Assembly (NCBI GenBank): GCA_934132895.1
Contig: CAKPAG010000002.1
Span: forward strand, 1-64,000
Reading direction: 5' to 3'
Length of the DNA: 64,000 nucleotides
Source of the DNA: an uncultured Clostridia bacterium
GTDB taxonomy: Bacteria > Bacillota > Clostridia > TANB77 > CAG-465
This document shows, piece by piece, positions 46,222 through 56,124 of this stretch (position 1 is the first letter of the stretch; every line of letters starts with the position of its first letter). The position numbers and the translations under genes were made by a program. Below the pieces are notes generated by a model. That model was not told the origin of the DNA, searched no databases, and saw only the letters and a list, made by a program, of their open reading frames with translations.

Positions 46222-46248
46222 TTATTATCTTCCTTTTAATAATTAAAG

Positions 46249-47292
46249 TTAAATATTAGTTTTCAATAAACTAATTACCATTTTATCATTATTTTCTACT
46301 GAAAAAGCAGAACCTTTTATTGATGCCATAAGCATTTTTACAAGGTATATAAATGATGGAGGAAGTTTAGATATATTTGCAGAAGTAATATATATAAGCC
46401 AAGTATTTTCATCCTCAGTTATTGATAAATCAATCTTATCATTTTCTTCCGATTTATCTAAAATCTTCTTTATTATTTCACATGTTAAAAATACTATATC
46501 ATTTATATTTCCTTTTATATAACTATTAGGTCTTAAAGAAACATTTGTTGTAAAATCTACTTTTTTAATTTTTACATCATTTTTAAGTATCAAATTAGCA
46601 AGTGTTATAACTTCTTCTCCAGCAATAACAAAGTCTTCATCTTCAGATGATTGTTTTATAATTGCTGTAAGTACTTTATCTACATTTTGTAAAGTATTTT
46701 TGTTATTTACATATATATCATTTAATTTAGTTAATTCTTCATCACTTGCAATATCCTTTGAAGATTTAACAAGCATATTCATAAGTTCTATAGAGCCACT
46801 TATAGATAAAAGATCTGATTTAATTTCTTGAGCAATACCTGCTACTAAGGCACCAATTGCATGTTGTTTATATTTTGCAAGCTCAATTTCATTTTGTTGC
46901 TTAAATATCTTAACAGCTGATATAATCTCAAGATGTAATCTATCAATTCCTTCAGTTTTATCAAAATAGTTTTGAATGTTTAATCTTTGCATTGTTTCAA
47001 TTGGAGGTTTTTGACCTGAGAAACCTGTTTGTAATATTATAATAAGTTGCTTATTTGTTTCTCTTACCTTTTCTATAACTTCTTCACCATTAAACTCAGG
47101 CATAAAATAATCAAGTAATGCTATTTGGTAATCTTTGTTTTCAAGTGCCTCTATTGCTTGTTTACCATCAGTTACTTTATCTACTTTATATCCTTGTGAT
47201 TTCAAGAATGAATATGTCATCAATAAATAATCTTGATCATCATCAGCAAGTAATATATTTATGTTTTTCTTTATTTCATCATATGTCATCAT
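46249..47292 (-). CDS. Response regulator fused to a degenerate histidine-kinase-like domain
   Basis: A 347-residue cytosolic protein. Residues 10-130 form a receiver domain with the acidic pair LLADDD (15-19), phospho-acceptor Asp61 in IALLDYFMPEFNG, and Thr/Lys switch residues (LQTGFS; YFDKTEG). Residues about 140-240 resemble a HisKA helix pair, but the phosphorylated His is replaced: VAGIAQEIKSDLLSISGSIE has Gln156 where active kinases have HE. The C-terminal domain (about 250-345) resembles an ATPase fold without clear N, G1 or G2 boxes. It is probably a signalling adaptor rather than an active kinase. No cognate kinase or DNA-binding output is adjacent. Confidence 0.8.
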   Translation of the reverse strand: MMTYDEIKKNINILLADDDQDYLLMTYSFLKSQGYKVDKVTDGKQAIEALENKDYQIALLDYFMPEFNGEEVIEKVRETNKQLIIILQTGFSGQKPPIETMQRLNIQNYFDKTEGIDRLHLEIISAVKIFKQQNEIELAKYKQHAIGALVAGIAQEIKSDLLSISGSIELMNMLVKSSKDIASDEELTKLNDIYVNNKNTLQNVDKVLTAIIKQSSEDEDFVIAGEEVITLANLILKNDVKIKKVDFTTNVSLRPNSYIKGNINDIVFLTCEIIKKILDKSEENDKIDLSITEDENTWLIYITSANISKLPPSFIYLVKMLMASIKGSAFSVENNDKMVISLLKTNI

Positions 47293-47436
47293 AATACCAA
47301 ATCTCCTTTATTTTTAAACCTTTAAGTCTAAATTAATTTCATAACTATATTATATATTAATTTCATTAAAAAGGAAAGCTAAAACTAAAAAAATATCAAA
47401 TAATTTGTAAAATATTTATTCGTATATATAAAAAAA

Positions 47437-47465
47437 TCCAATCAGTAATTTTCAACCGATTGAAT
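47437..47465 (-). terminator. Terminator of uppP
   Basis: CAATCAG and CCGATTG with a T-run on the minus strand, just after the stop at 47478. Confidence 0.7.
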
Positions 47466-47477
47466 TATTATATTTTT

Positions 47478-48296
47478 TTAGAAAAAGAATACTTTTGCAA
47501 GTACTATAATTGCTATTATCACTCTATAATATGCAAACACTGCAAAGTCATGTTTCTTTATGTATTTTAGTAAGAATTTAATACTTAATATTCCTACAAT
47601 TGCTGCTGTTACAATACCTACTATTATTGAAATATCAAATCCTATAAATAAATCTTTTACTTTTACAATTGCTGCCCCAAAAATTATTGGAGTTGAAAGT
47701 AAAAATGTAAATTTAGCTGCTGCTTCTCTTGATACTCCCATAAGTCTTGCTGCAAGTATTGTTGTTCCAGAACGTGAAAAACCTGGTACTACAGCTAATG
47801 CTTGTGAACATCCTATAATAAATGTTTGTTTAAATGTTAGGTGTTCAAAGTCTATTTGATTTTTATATTTCTTTTCTGCCCATTTATCTCCTAGATAAAT
47901 AAATATTCCCATAAGTGCAAGTAATAATGCTATTATTACCATATTATTACGCACAACATCTTCTATAACACTCTCAAAAAGCATTCCAACAAGTGCTCCT
48001 GGAATAGTGGCACAAACTAAATACCAAAACATTTTTCCATTAAATGATTTTTCTTTTTTAGTTAAATTGGTAAAAGCCCCTTTAAATAAATCAAGCCAAT
48101 CTCTCCAAAAAACTGCAAGTACTGCAATTAAAGTTCCAAAATGTAATGCAATGTCAAATGCTGTTTCAAATGAAGCTTCCATTTCTGGAAAATTAAATAA
48201 ATATCTTACTATTATTAAATGAGCTGAACTAGATATAGGTAAAAACTCACCTATACCTTGAACAATTCCTAGTATTATTGCATGTAAAATTCCCAT
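47478..48296 (-). CDS. uppP: Undecaprenyl-diphosphatase UppP (BacA)
   Basis: A 272-residue membrane enzyme that recycles the undecaprenyl lipid carrier for wall synthesis and gives bacitracin tolerance. Motif 1 is VQGIGEFLPISSSAHL (residues 12-27, catalytic Glu17 and the Ser/His) and motif 2 is PGFSRSGTTILAARLMG near 173. About eight membrane helices are visible. Length is standard. Confidence 0.97.
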   Translation of the reverse strand: MGILHAIILGIVQGIGEFLPISSSAHLIIVRYLFNFPEMEASFETAFDIALHFGTLIAVLAVFWRDWLDLFKGAFTNLTKKEKSFNGKMFWYLVCATIPGALVGMLFESVIEDVVRNNMVIIALLLALMGIFIYLGDKWAEKKYKNQIDFEHLTFKQTFIIGCSQALAVVPGFSRSGTTILAARLMGVSREAAAKFTFLLSTPIIFGAAIVKVKDLFIGFDISIIVGIVTAAIVGILSIKFLLKYIKKHDFAVFAYYRVIIAIIVLAKVFFF

Positions 48297-48319
48297 TTTA
48301 CTTCCCCCTAAATATTATT

Positions 48320-49345
48320 TTATTTGTTTTCAAGTAATTCTGTCGAAATAAGTACATTGTTTGAAGTTCTTAAATACATTGTATTTCCCTTTATAGCCTC
48401 AAACTTAACATATGTTGAATATTTTCCTATTCGTTTATATGGATCCTTCCCAGCTACATTTAATACATATGTTGGATATACTAGATAAACTCCATAATTG
48501 TTTGAATATGTTGTTACAAGATCAGCATCACTAAGTTTTATAGTATTAGTAATTGTATTATTATTTACTTTGTATACTGTCTTTTTCTCTTGTTTATCAA
48601 TAAAATATAAATTATCTTCTTCATCAAGTCCTATCATATCTACATCTTTTTTAAATAAATTCATGTAGCCTGCAGATGAATAAATATTTGATTTTGAATC
48701 TTCGTAATATATTCTATCTCTACGTTGAAGCATAATCAATTTATTTATTATAACGCCTGACTTAACTTGTGACATGCTATTAAATAAATCTATTCTATAA
48801 AGTACATTATTTGTATTTGTTCCTGATTTTGTTTCAACATTAATATATAGTATGTTTATAACTGGTGACATATTCATGTCTTTTATTTTAGAAAAGTTAT
48901 TTACGTTAATTGTATTAAACTTGTTTTTCTTTTTATTGGCTATTTCATAAGTATTTAATACCAACTTAGACGAATTATTTGTTTTATTTTCTGTAAAATA
49001 TATAATTAAGTTTTTGTCGTATAATAAATTATAATAACAAATCGGTAACTCTTCTTCTATTGTATCTACTAAAGCCCCATCTTTTAATGAGTTTATAACT
49101 ACCTTTCCATCTTTTAGATAAGTATAGTATTTATTATCAAAAGAGTACTGTATATCTGATACATCACTTGGCAATTCTATCTTTTTCCCATCAGTAATTT
49201 TAGAGCCAGATGTTGCAACATTTGATGTAATTGCACTTGTTTGACCTAAGTCAAATATAAAATTATCTACTAGTGTTAGTGCAATTATAGTAATTAAAGT
49301 ACCTGTTGCAAAGAATACTGATAAATATAATAAAAATTTTCTCAT
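48320..49345 (-). CDS. Membrane-anchored extracytoplasmic protein, beta-propeller-like
   Basis: A 341-residue protein with an N-terminal membrane anchor (about residues 5-29) and a long external domain. That domain has repeated blades of the type YYTYLKDGKVVINSLKDG, LYFIDKQEKKTVYKV and LYRIDLF, suggesting a beta-propeller as in DUF5050-like proteins. I do not recognise a specific family. It lies 19 bp downstream of the phosphodiester glycosidase gene and is probably co-transcribed. Confidence 0.65.
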   Translation of the reverse strand: MRKFLLYLSVFFATGTLITIIALTLVDNFIFDLGQTSAITSNVATSGSKITDGKKIELPSDVSDIQYSFDNKYYTYLKDGKVVINSLKDGALVDTIEEELPICYYNLLYDKNLIIYFTENKTNNSSKLVLNTYEIANKKKNKFNTINVNNFSKIKDMNMSPVINILYINVETKSGTNTNNVLYRIDLFNSMSQVKSGVIINKLIMLQRRDRIYYEDSKSNIYSSAGYMNLFKKDVDMIGLDEEDNLYFIDKQEKKTVYKVNNNTITNTIKLSDADLVTTYSNNYGVYLVYPTYVLNVAGKDPYKRIGKYSTYVKFEAIKGNTMYLRTSNNVLISTELLENK

Positions 49346-49363
49346 TCTTCCTCCTATATATTC

Positions 49364-50344
49364 CTAATTTTTATTAGGTTTTGTAATTATAAACGCACAA
49401 GGAACATATCTTTCTCCCATTATATCACTTGGGTTATTTACAAGTTTTGAATTATAGTACATTGTTGTAGAAGCTCCACCGTCTAAGTTAAATGCGTTGT
49501 AAGCTCCATATTGTAAAAATATGTCTTGAACATTTTTTAATGTGGCACCTAAACTATCTGATTGTCTTCCATCAATTACAAGCATAAGTATAGTTCCATC
49601 TTTTTTCTGTCCTATAGCAGTTCTTGGTTGAATTCCCCAACCTCCATCTCCAGACCTTATTGTTGGTTGACCATTTATTATTATAACTGGTCCAAAAGAT
49701 ACAGCACTTTGTAGATTTAACTGTTTCATTCTTGAATATGACATAGAGTTTGAAACAACCATTTTATGTTCTGAGTCAAGACCCACAACGCTATATGAAC
49801 CACCTTGGTTTGTTGTTTTAAGTTCACCATCTGTAATTAGTATTCCACTTGGTTTGCCTCCTGTTCCAAGTGCATCATCAGCAAACCCTCCTGCGTTTAT
49901 TCCACCTATTGCATCATAAGCTTCTACAATTTGTGATGTTGTTGAGCCTACTTTTCCAAGTTTAGGGGCTGCAGCAAGTTTTACACGTGATGGATCGTTA
50001 ACAATTAATAAATAGCCTTTAAAAGTCTTAGAACTTACATCTACAAGCTCTATTCCATCAGTATCTCCTTCACTAGATTGTGATTTATTTATTTCGATAT
50101 CATCAAGATTTTGGTCTGCCAATATTTCTTCTGGCCTATTACGCTTTAATATTTCCTGAATTGTGTCATCATCTAAAAACAAAGTTGCAAAATATTGATG
50201 ACGCATTGTTGTCATTGCAGTTGTTACAATCATATCTCTTATATTGGTATATGGTCCATAATATATAAGTAAAATACACAAAAGTGGAATGTATATTATT
50301 TGAAATAATAAAAATCCACCAAATATTTTTAAAAATTTCTTCAT
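49364..50344 (-). CDS. NAGPA-type phosphodiester glycosidase family protein
   Basis: A 326-residue membrane-anchored protein (helix about 8-30). The catalytic-family domain (PF09992-like, about 105-320) shows IGGINAGGFADD near 145, QPRTAIGQKKDGTILMLVID near 242 and FNLDGGASTTMYYN near 290. Family members cleave or process glycosyl-phosphodiester groups in the cell wall or exopolysaccharide; the substrate here is unknown. An acidic linker (KSQSSEGDTD) follows the anchor. Followed by the propeller-like gene. Confidence 0.88.
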   Translation of the reverse strand: MKKFLKIFGGFLLFQIIYIPLLCILLIYYGPYTNIRDMIVTTAMTTMRHQYFATLFLDDDTIQEILKRNRPEEILADQNLDDIEINKSQSSEGDTDGIELVDVSSKTFKGYLLIVNDPSRVKLAAAPKLGKVGSTTSQIVEAYDAIGGINAGGFADDALGTGGKPSGILITDGELKTTNQGGSYSVVGLDSEHKMVVSNSMSYSRMKQLNLQSAVSFGPVIIINGQPTIRSGDGGWGIQPRTAIGQKKDGTILMLVIDGRQSDSLGATLKNVQDIFLQYGAYNAFNLDGGASTTMYYNSKLVNNPSDIMGERYVPCAFIITKPNKN

Positions 50345-50456
50345 TATTGTCTCCTTTTTAACTTTATATTAACATATTCAATTTTATCAAATAGTACAAC
50401 ATTTTTCAACATAAATATATATATTTTTTAAAAAATGTTGCTTTTAGCTTGCACGA

Positions 50457-50491
50457 ATAAATCGTAAGCCTTAAGTTAGCCTACGATTTAT
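50457..50491 (-). terminator. Terminator of the PBP1A gene
   Basis: ATAAATCGTA (50457-50466) and TACGATTTAT (50482-50491), with an inner GCC/GGC-type pair; only a short T-rich tail follows. Confidence 0.65.
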
Positions 50492-50501
50492 TCTTTACAG
50501 T

Positions 50502-52949
50502 TTAGTGTGTATTTGAATTTTTATTAGTACTTTCAGTATAAATCTTTACATCAGAATTATTTTCATTTTTTACTGAATTTGCTGTATGAAGATCACATTT
50601 ATCTTTTGGTACCATATATTGCCAATCGCTTGGTTTTATTGGTGGATCATAATCTCTTGAAATATATGATCTTTCTTCTGTGTTTTGACAATACTCTGTT
50701 GCAAGCTTTCCTGTATCTTTACATACTTTTACACGTTTATGTACTGTACATGTAGCAGTTGGAACCGAACCTTTAGCTAAAAGATCTGTTAAAGTTCTAT
50801 CTCCTCTTGGGTCAGTTTTACATGCTTCTGTTGCAACAAGTCCTGAATCTCTACAAAGAGCTCCATCTATTACACTTGAAGGTCTTTCAAATTGTTTTAC
50901 TTGTTGACCTTTAGATATTTCATTTACAACGCTATTGAATAATTTCATTGAAGTATATGGATATGAACCATATTTTCTATAACCTATTGCTCTTGGATCA
51001 TCATAACCATTCCAACAAGCTATTGTATAGTATGGAGTAAATCCACAGAACCATTGGTCTTTATCATCATTTGTGTTACCTGTTTTACCCGCAACTGGCA
51101 TTCCATTTGTTGCCTTAATAGAGCCTGCACCTGTACCAGATTTAACAACAGTTTCCAAACAACTTGTAAGCATATATGATGTTGAGTCTTTCATAACACG
51201 TTTAGCTTCTGAATTTGATGTTAATATTTCTTTTCCGTTTCTATCTAATACTTTAGTGTATAGTTTTGGTTCTATATATAGTCCTCCGTTTGCAATTGTT
51301 GCATAAGCATTTGCCATTTCAAGTGGTGTGAATCCTTTAGTTACGCCTCCAAGTGCTAAAGAAGCTGCACTTTCATCATTTTTAGCTTTATTTTCTTTAG
51401 CAGAAACTAAACCTTTAAGTCCACAGTTTTTTGCAAAGTTAAATGCAAATGAAACATCAACTTTCATATTTGCTCTTGCAGCAGGTAAATTCATTGATTT
51501 AGCAATCGCATCTCTTGCTGTAACATATCCATTAAAATAACCATAATAGTTTCCTGGATTCCAAGTTCCTTGTGGAAGTGGTGAGTCATCAAGTCCTGCA
51601 CCTGGAGAAGAAACGCCTTGTTCAAAAGCTGGTCCGTATGCTCCAAGTGGTTTCATACAAGAACCTGGTTGTCTTCTTGCTTGTGTCGCTCTGTTAAATT
51701 GCAAAGCACCAGTTTTTTCTCCAGCTCCTCCTGAAAGCCCTACTACATCCCCAGTAGCTTGGTCAATAACAACCATTGCAGCTTGCATAAAGTCACCATT
51801 TTTTTCAGTGTAGAAAAGTTTATCATTATTAAATGTATTGTCTATAGCTGTTTGAACTGTTGGATCTTGTGGTGTATAAATTTTAAGTCCATCACCATAT
51901 AACATCTTTACAGCTACGCCCTCATTTACGCCTTTTTCTTCCATCAAATCTTTCTTTACTTGTTCAAATACTGCATCTACATAATAGCTTTGAATATCAG
52001 CATTTACTACTACTTGCTCTTTCTTAAATGCTATCTCTGTATTACATGCCTCATTATACTCATCTTCAGTAATTTTTCCAAGCTTTTTCATTTGATTTAA
52101 TACTATTTTTTGTCTATCTAAAAGCTTTGTTTTTGCCTCTTCACTTTTATATGGGTTAGTTGATTCAGGAGATTGAATTATAGCTGCAAGGACTGCTGCT
52201 TCTGCTATATTTACATCTTGGATTTTCTTTCCAAAATAGTTTTGTGATGCTACTTCTATACCATATGCACCATCGCCCATATATATAGTATTAAGGTATG
52301 CAACCAATATATCTTCTTTAGACATTTTTGTTTCAAGTACTGTAGCTCTGTACCATTCTCTTATTTTTCTAGTCCAAGAGCTTTCCTTATCCGAAGTAAC
52401 ATTTTTAACCAACTGTTGAGTTATAGTACTTCCACCAAAGTTTGACTTTCCACCATTGAAGACATACGTTACAACGGCTCCTAATGTTCTTTTTACGTCT
52501 ACTCCTTTATGAGTAAAGAATCTTTCGTCTTCTATTGAAACAATAGCATCAACTACATGCTTAGGCAGATCTTTGTACTCAATTGTTATTCTATTTTCAG
52601 AATCATAAAGCTTTCCAATCTCATCACCGTTTTTGTTATATACAAACGATGTTAAATTATATGCTTGTATATCATCAAGACCTATGCTATCAGTTTTATC
52701 AATAATTCCAGTTATTACACCTACTACAACTCCAGTGCCAATTATAACTAAAGCTAGGAACACAAAAAAGCAAATCTTTAGTATTTTCTTCTTTTTAGAA
52801 TTATTTTTCTTTGATTTTTTTCCTTTTCCTTGTGTACCGTTTTGAGTAGCATAACTACTAGTAGATTTAGATTTATTTCTTAATTCCTTATCTACTTTCA
52901 TTAAAGCTTTAGGTTGTAACTTTTTCTTATGATTATTATATTTCTCCAT
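50502..52949 (-). CDS. Class A penicillin-binding protein (PBP1A type)
   Basis: An 815-residue bifunctional wall synthase. The very basic cytoplasmic N-terminus (about 1-50) precedes a membrane helix (about 55-80). The glycosyltransferase GT51 domain has EDERFFTHKGVD near 138, GGSTITQQLVKN near 175 and KEDILVAYLNTIYMG near 213. The transpeptidase domain has the catalytic Ser in RQPGSCMKPLG near 432, the KSMNLPAA motif near 493 and AGKTGNTNDDKDQWF near 625. A C-terminal extension (about 690-790) has six Cys. ATG 52949 follows AGAGGTG. It lies just downstream of mazF. Confidence 0.95.
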   Translation of the reverse strand: MEKYNNHKKKLQPKALMKVDKELRNKSKSTSSYATQNGTQGKGKKSKKNNSKKKKILKICFFVFLALVIIGTGVVVGVITGIIDKTDSIGLDDIQAYNLTSFVYNKNGDEIGKLYDSENRITIEYKDLPKHVVDAIVSIEDERFFTHKGVDVKRTLGAVVTYVFNGGKSNFGGSTITQQLVKNVTSDKESSWTRKIREWYRATVLETKMSKEDILVAYLNTIYMGDGAYGIEVASQNYFGKKIQDVNIAEAAVLAAIIQSPESTNPYKSEEAKTKLLDRQKIVLNQMKKLGKITEDEYNEACNTEIAFKKEQVVVNADIQSYYVDAVFEQVKKDLMEEKGVNEGVAVKMLYGDGLKIYTPQDPTVQTAIDNTFNNDKLFYTEKNGDFMQAAMVVIDQATGDVVGLSGGAGEKTGALQFNRATQARRQPGSCMKPLGAYGPAFEQGVSSPGAGLDDSPLPQGTWNPGNYYGYFNGYVTARDAIAKSMNLPAARANMKVDVSFAFNFAKNCGLKGLVSAKENKAKNDESAASLALGGVTKGFTPLEMANAYATIANGGLYIEPKLYTKVLDRNGKEILTSNSEAKRVMKDSTSYMLTSCLETVVKSGTGAGSIKATNGMPVAGKTGNTNDDKDQWFCGFTPYYTIACWNGYDDPRAIGYRKYGSYPYTSMKLFNSVVNEISKGQQVKQFERPSSVIDGALCRDSGLVATEACKTDPRGDRTLTDLLAKGSVPTATCTVHKRVKVCKDTGKLATEYCQNTEERSYISRDYDPPIKPSDWQYMVPKDKCDLHTANSVKNENNSDVKIYTESTNKNSNTH

Positions 52950-52963
52950 CTTTTTCACCTCTG

Positions 52964-53353
52964 TTAAAGTTCATTTTGCCTTTTTAGTAATATAGAAAGA
53001 TCTGAGATTTCACCTCTAATACTAAAATTAATCTTTAGTGCTTTTTTTATTTTTTCTATATACGAAATAGGTAAATGACCAACCTTTTTTATAACCCTTA
53101 TCTTATCAATTGTTCTTAGTTGTTCTACGAGTATAATAGAATTACTAGGAAGATTAGAACAAGATTTAGGTATATTAATATGAGTAGGCAGCTTTGTTTT
53201 TGTTTTTGTTGTCAGTGGTGCTACAATTATGGTTGGACTATGTTTATTTCCAACATCATTTTGCAATACCACAACTGGCCTTATGCCATCTTGTTCACTC
53301 CCTATAACAGGCCCAAGGTCAGCATACAGTATATCGCCACATATAATATTCAA
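52964..53353 (-). CDS. mazF: MazF/PemK-type endoribonuclease without adjacent antitoxin
   Basis: A 129-residue MazF-like toxin of the EndoA type, which cuts mRNA at specific short sites. It has the family opening GDILYADLGPVIGSEQDGIRP, VVVLQNDVGNKHSPTIIVAP, the catalytic Thr in PLTTKTKTKLPTHI and LVEQLRTIDKIRVIKKVGHL near 75. The start is TTG 53353 with AGGGATG. In Bacillus and relatives ndoA follows an antitoxin gene (ndoAI) and alr; here the upstream gene encodes a membrane protein, so no antitoxin is adjacent. The gene is 15 bp from the PBP1A gene. Confidence 0.92.
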   Translation of the reverse strand: MNIICGDILYADLGPVIGSEQDGIRPVVVLQNDVGNKHSPTIIVAPLTTKTKTKLPTHINIPKSCSNLPSNSIILVEQLRTIDKIRVIKKVGHLPISYIEKIKKALKINFSIRGEISDLSILLKRQNEL

Positions 53354-53418
53354 AACACATCCCTACTTTCATATATTATACACTAAAAGACAAAAAAAGC
53401 AAATATTTTTAATAAAAT

Positions 53419-54147
53419 TTATTTAATATCGAACAAACTATATTCTATATCAACAAATGCTTTATCTAAATTATCATAAATTGTATATTCAAGTGGCTTT
53501 CCGTCATCATTTGAGACACTTAGTTCCATCTTAGTTATTTTTTTATTGCTATTTAAAAGGTCACTATAACTTTTAAATATTTCATCATATCCATTAAATA
53601 TTATTCTAAATATTGTTTTTTCTTCTTTAGTTTCAACTTCAATTTTAGTGTTTAGTTCTTCACAAGAATTTTTTACTAAGTTTTCTATATCATTATATAG
53701 AGATATAAAAGTTGAAATACTTAAAATATTAGTTTTTCTTACTAAATAATCACTTAAAATATATTCACTTATTTGAGAGTTACAATTTATCTTTAAATTA
53801 TTTTCTGAAATTTCATAAGTAATTGTATCTTGAGTTTCATTTTTGGTTATTATTTTAAATCTTTCTTTTCCTTCTTCATCTTTTTCATATTCTTCTTCAA
53901 ATTCATATTTATTTGTTGTTTTATTGCCAATAATTGTAGCATTATACTTAGCATTATACTTTTTAGCATTAAATATTCTTTCTCTTTTTAAGCCGCTTAT
54001 TTGGTTTATGTATTCCAAATCTGAATTATCTTTTAACACTATTTTCATAGTTATCATAATTAAAAGTGCAGCTACAGTTAATGCAGTTAAAATAATTAGC
54101 CAAAGTCTTTTATTTCTATCATTTCTAACATTTAATTTTATTACCAT
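53419..54147 (-). CDS. Membrane-anchored protein of unknown function
   Basis: A 242-residue protein with a basic N-terminus and one membrane helix (about 14-35), followed by an external domain of about 205 residues rich in Lys, Glu, Asn and Ile. Alternating beta patterns (KYEFEEEYEKDEEGKERF, TIFRIIFNGYDEIF) suggest a lipocalin-like or beta-sandwich domain. No family recognised. It lies upstream of mazF and may form an operon with it. Confidence 0.65.
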   Translation of the reverse strand: MVIKLNVRNDRNKRLWLIILTALTVAALLIMITMKIVLKDNSDLEYINQISGLKRERIFNAKKYNAKYNATIIGNKTTNKYEFEEEYEKDEEGKERFKIITKNETQDTITYEISENNLKINCNSQISEYILSDYLVRKTNILSISTFISLYNDIENLVKNSCEELNTKIEVETKEEKTIFRIIFNGYDEIFKSYSDLLNSNKKITKMELSVSNDDGKPLEYTIYDNLDKAFVDIEYSLFDIK

Positions 54148-54198
54148 ATTTTTTCTTTCTCCTTAAAAATATGTATATGTTTAGATAAAAACAAAAAT

Positions 54199-54232
54199 AC
54201 CATATACACTTTTAAAAGTATATATGGTATAA
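54199..54232 (-). terminator. Terminator of the beta-CASP nuclease gene
   Basis: ACCATATACACTTTT and AAAAGTATATATGGT form a long stem (54199-54228) and a T-run follows on the minus strand. Confidence 0.85.
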
Positions 54233-54236
54233 AGCT

Positions 54237-55856
54237 TTACTTTTTCGCCTCTTTTACAGCAGCTAATGCTTCCTTTACAGCATCTAGTTTATTTTTAATA
54301 TCATCAAGTTCATTATTTTCTAAATTATTTTTTAAATCTAATTTTACCTTATTTGTCATATCATCTACATCTTGTTTTAAGAAAGATAATAGTTCAAGTA
54401 CATCAAATCTGGTAGATTTATATTTTGGCATTTTGTCTTCTAGTAATGTTCCATTTATATCAAAGCTTTCCTCGTATGAAGGAATTACGCAAGGAATTCC
54501 AAATTTTTCTTGTACTGCATTTTTAAAGGCTTGTTGGGCTGGATATTCTCCATGAACCAGAAAAATATTTTTAGGTTTTTTATCCATTTTTTCTATCCAT
54601 GTTAAAAGTCCATTTTTATCAGCATGACCTGAAAATGCGTCTAAGTATTTTACTTCTGCATTTACCGCAATTTCCTCTCCAAATATTTTTACCAATTTTT
54701 CTCCGCTTAAGATTTTCTTACCTAGAGTTCCTTCAGCTTGAAAACCTACAAACAATATTGTACACTCTGGTCTATACAAATTATGTTTTAAGTGATGCTT
54801 TATTCTTCCAACTTCGCACATACCACTAGCAGATATAATAACTTTTGGAGTTCTATCTTCATTTAATGCCTTTGATTCTTCTGAACTAGTTACAAAATGC
54901 AAATTTTCAAATTCTAAAGGATTATCGCCTTTTAGTAAATATCTTAATGCATCCTCATCATAATAACTAGGATTACTTTCAAAAATCTTTGTAGCATTTA
55001 CTGCTAAAGGACTATCTACATATACAGGAATTTTTTTCATTACATCCACTATTCCTTTCATTGCAGCAAATTTATTTATTTCGTATAACATTTCTTGAGT
55101 TCTTCCAACAGCAAATGATGGGATTATAACATTACCTCCACGGTCTATGGTGTCAATCAATATTTGTAAAAATTTACCTGATTGGTCTTCCATTGCGCCA
55201 TGCAATCTATCACCATATGTTGTTTCCATTACTAGATGGTCAGCTCCATCAATATATGTAGGGTCCTTTATTATAGGCATATTTAAATTTCCCAAATCTC
55301 CAGTAAATACAAGTTTTTCTTCTTTTCCATCTTCCTTAACATATACCTCTATTATGCTAGATCCTAGCATATGTCCAGCATCACGAAGTATAAAACGAAT
55401 ATTTTCATCTATTTTTATTTCTTCGTCATATTCTATAGGATAAAAAAGATCTAAAGAATCTATACCATCTTGTGCAGTATACATTGGTTCTGTTGGTTTT
55501 TTACCAGCTCTTAAACGTTTTCTGTTAACCCATTCTATTTCTTTTTCTTGAATATGTCCACTATCTGCAAGCATTATTGAACAAAGATCAACAGTTGCAC
55601 TAGTTGCATATATCTTTCCACTATATCCTGCTTTGAATAATTTTGGAATTCTTCCGCTATGGTCAATATGTGCGTGAGTTAAAATCACAAAATCTACATC
55701 CTGAATATTAAAAGGAAAATCTTCATAGTTTAACATTTGGTCTGTAAGTCTTCCTTGAAACATACCACAGTCTACTAAAAATTTCTTACCTGCTGCTTCT
55801 ACCATATGGCAAGAACCAGTTACAGTTCTAGCAGCTCCATAAAAAGTTATTTTCAT
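54237..55856 (-). CDS. Metallo-beta-lactamase/beta-CASP RNA-processing nuclease
   Basis: A 539-residue MBL-fold protein with a beta-CASP and a C-terminal RMMBL domain, related to CPSF/KH-type nucleases and the bacterial YtvI/TTHA0252 group. Zinc motifs are THAHIDHSGRIP near 60, DAGHMLGSS near 163, FTGDLG near 185 and HADKNGL and LVHGE near 400 and 425; the beta-CASP segment includes GGNVIIPSFAVGRTQEML near 240. These enzymes act on RNA in bacteria and archaea. ATG 55856 follows AGGAG. The C-terminal tail is charged and helical. Confidence 0.9.
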   Translation of the reverse strand: MKITFYGAARTVTGSCHMVEAAGKKFLVDCGMFQGRLTDQMLNYEDFPFNIQDVDFVILTHAHIDHSGRIPKLFKAGYSGKIYATSATVDLCSIMLADSGHIQEKEIEWVNRKRLRAGKKPTEPMYTAQDGIDSLDLFYPIEYDEEIKIDENIRFILRDAGHMLGSSIIEVYVKEDGKEEKLVFTGDLGNLNMPIIKDPTYIDGADHLVMETTYGDRLHGAMEDQSGKFLQILIDTIDRGGNVIIPSFAVGRTQEMLYEINKFAAMKGIVDVMKKIPVYVDSPLAVNATKIFESNPSYYDEDALRYLLKGDNPLEFENLHFVTSSEESKALNEDRTPKVIISASGMCEVGRIKHHLKHNLYRPECTILFVGFQAEGTLGKKILSGEKLVKIFGEEIAVNAEVKYLDAFSGHADKNGLLTWIEKMDKKPKNIFLVHGEYPAQQAFKNAVQEKFGIPCVIPSYEESFDINGTLLEDKMPKYKSTRFDVLELLSFLKQDVDDMTNKVKLDLKNNLENNELDDIKNKLDAVKEALAAVKEAKK

Positions 55857-55983
55857 AAATATCAATCTCCTACTTTTTCTTACGTTTTTATTAAATTAAT
55901 TTAAAATTTATATTAAAATTGTATATTAAAAGAAAACTTTTTTCAAGTGTATTCCTACAAATATTTTTTTATTTACATTCAAA

Positions 55984-56019
55984 AAGCATAAGTAAAGAAT
56001 TTCTCTTAAACTTATGCTT
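55984..56019 (-). terminator. Terminator of priA (distal)
   Basis: AAGCATAAGT and ACTTATGCTT with a T-run on the minus strand, about 105 bp after the priA stop. A smaller repeat at 56045-56073 (AAGTACA/TGTACCT) lies between and may add to it. The rest of 55857-56124 shows no gene. Confidence 0.7.
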
Positions 56020-56124
56020 AAAATTTTTTGCTTAAAAAGCTAATTTAAGTACATGAAAACATAAATGTACCTAAAAATATTATGAGTAAATATTTAAAAT
56101 CTATACACCTCTTTACATATTTTT

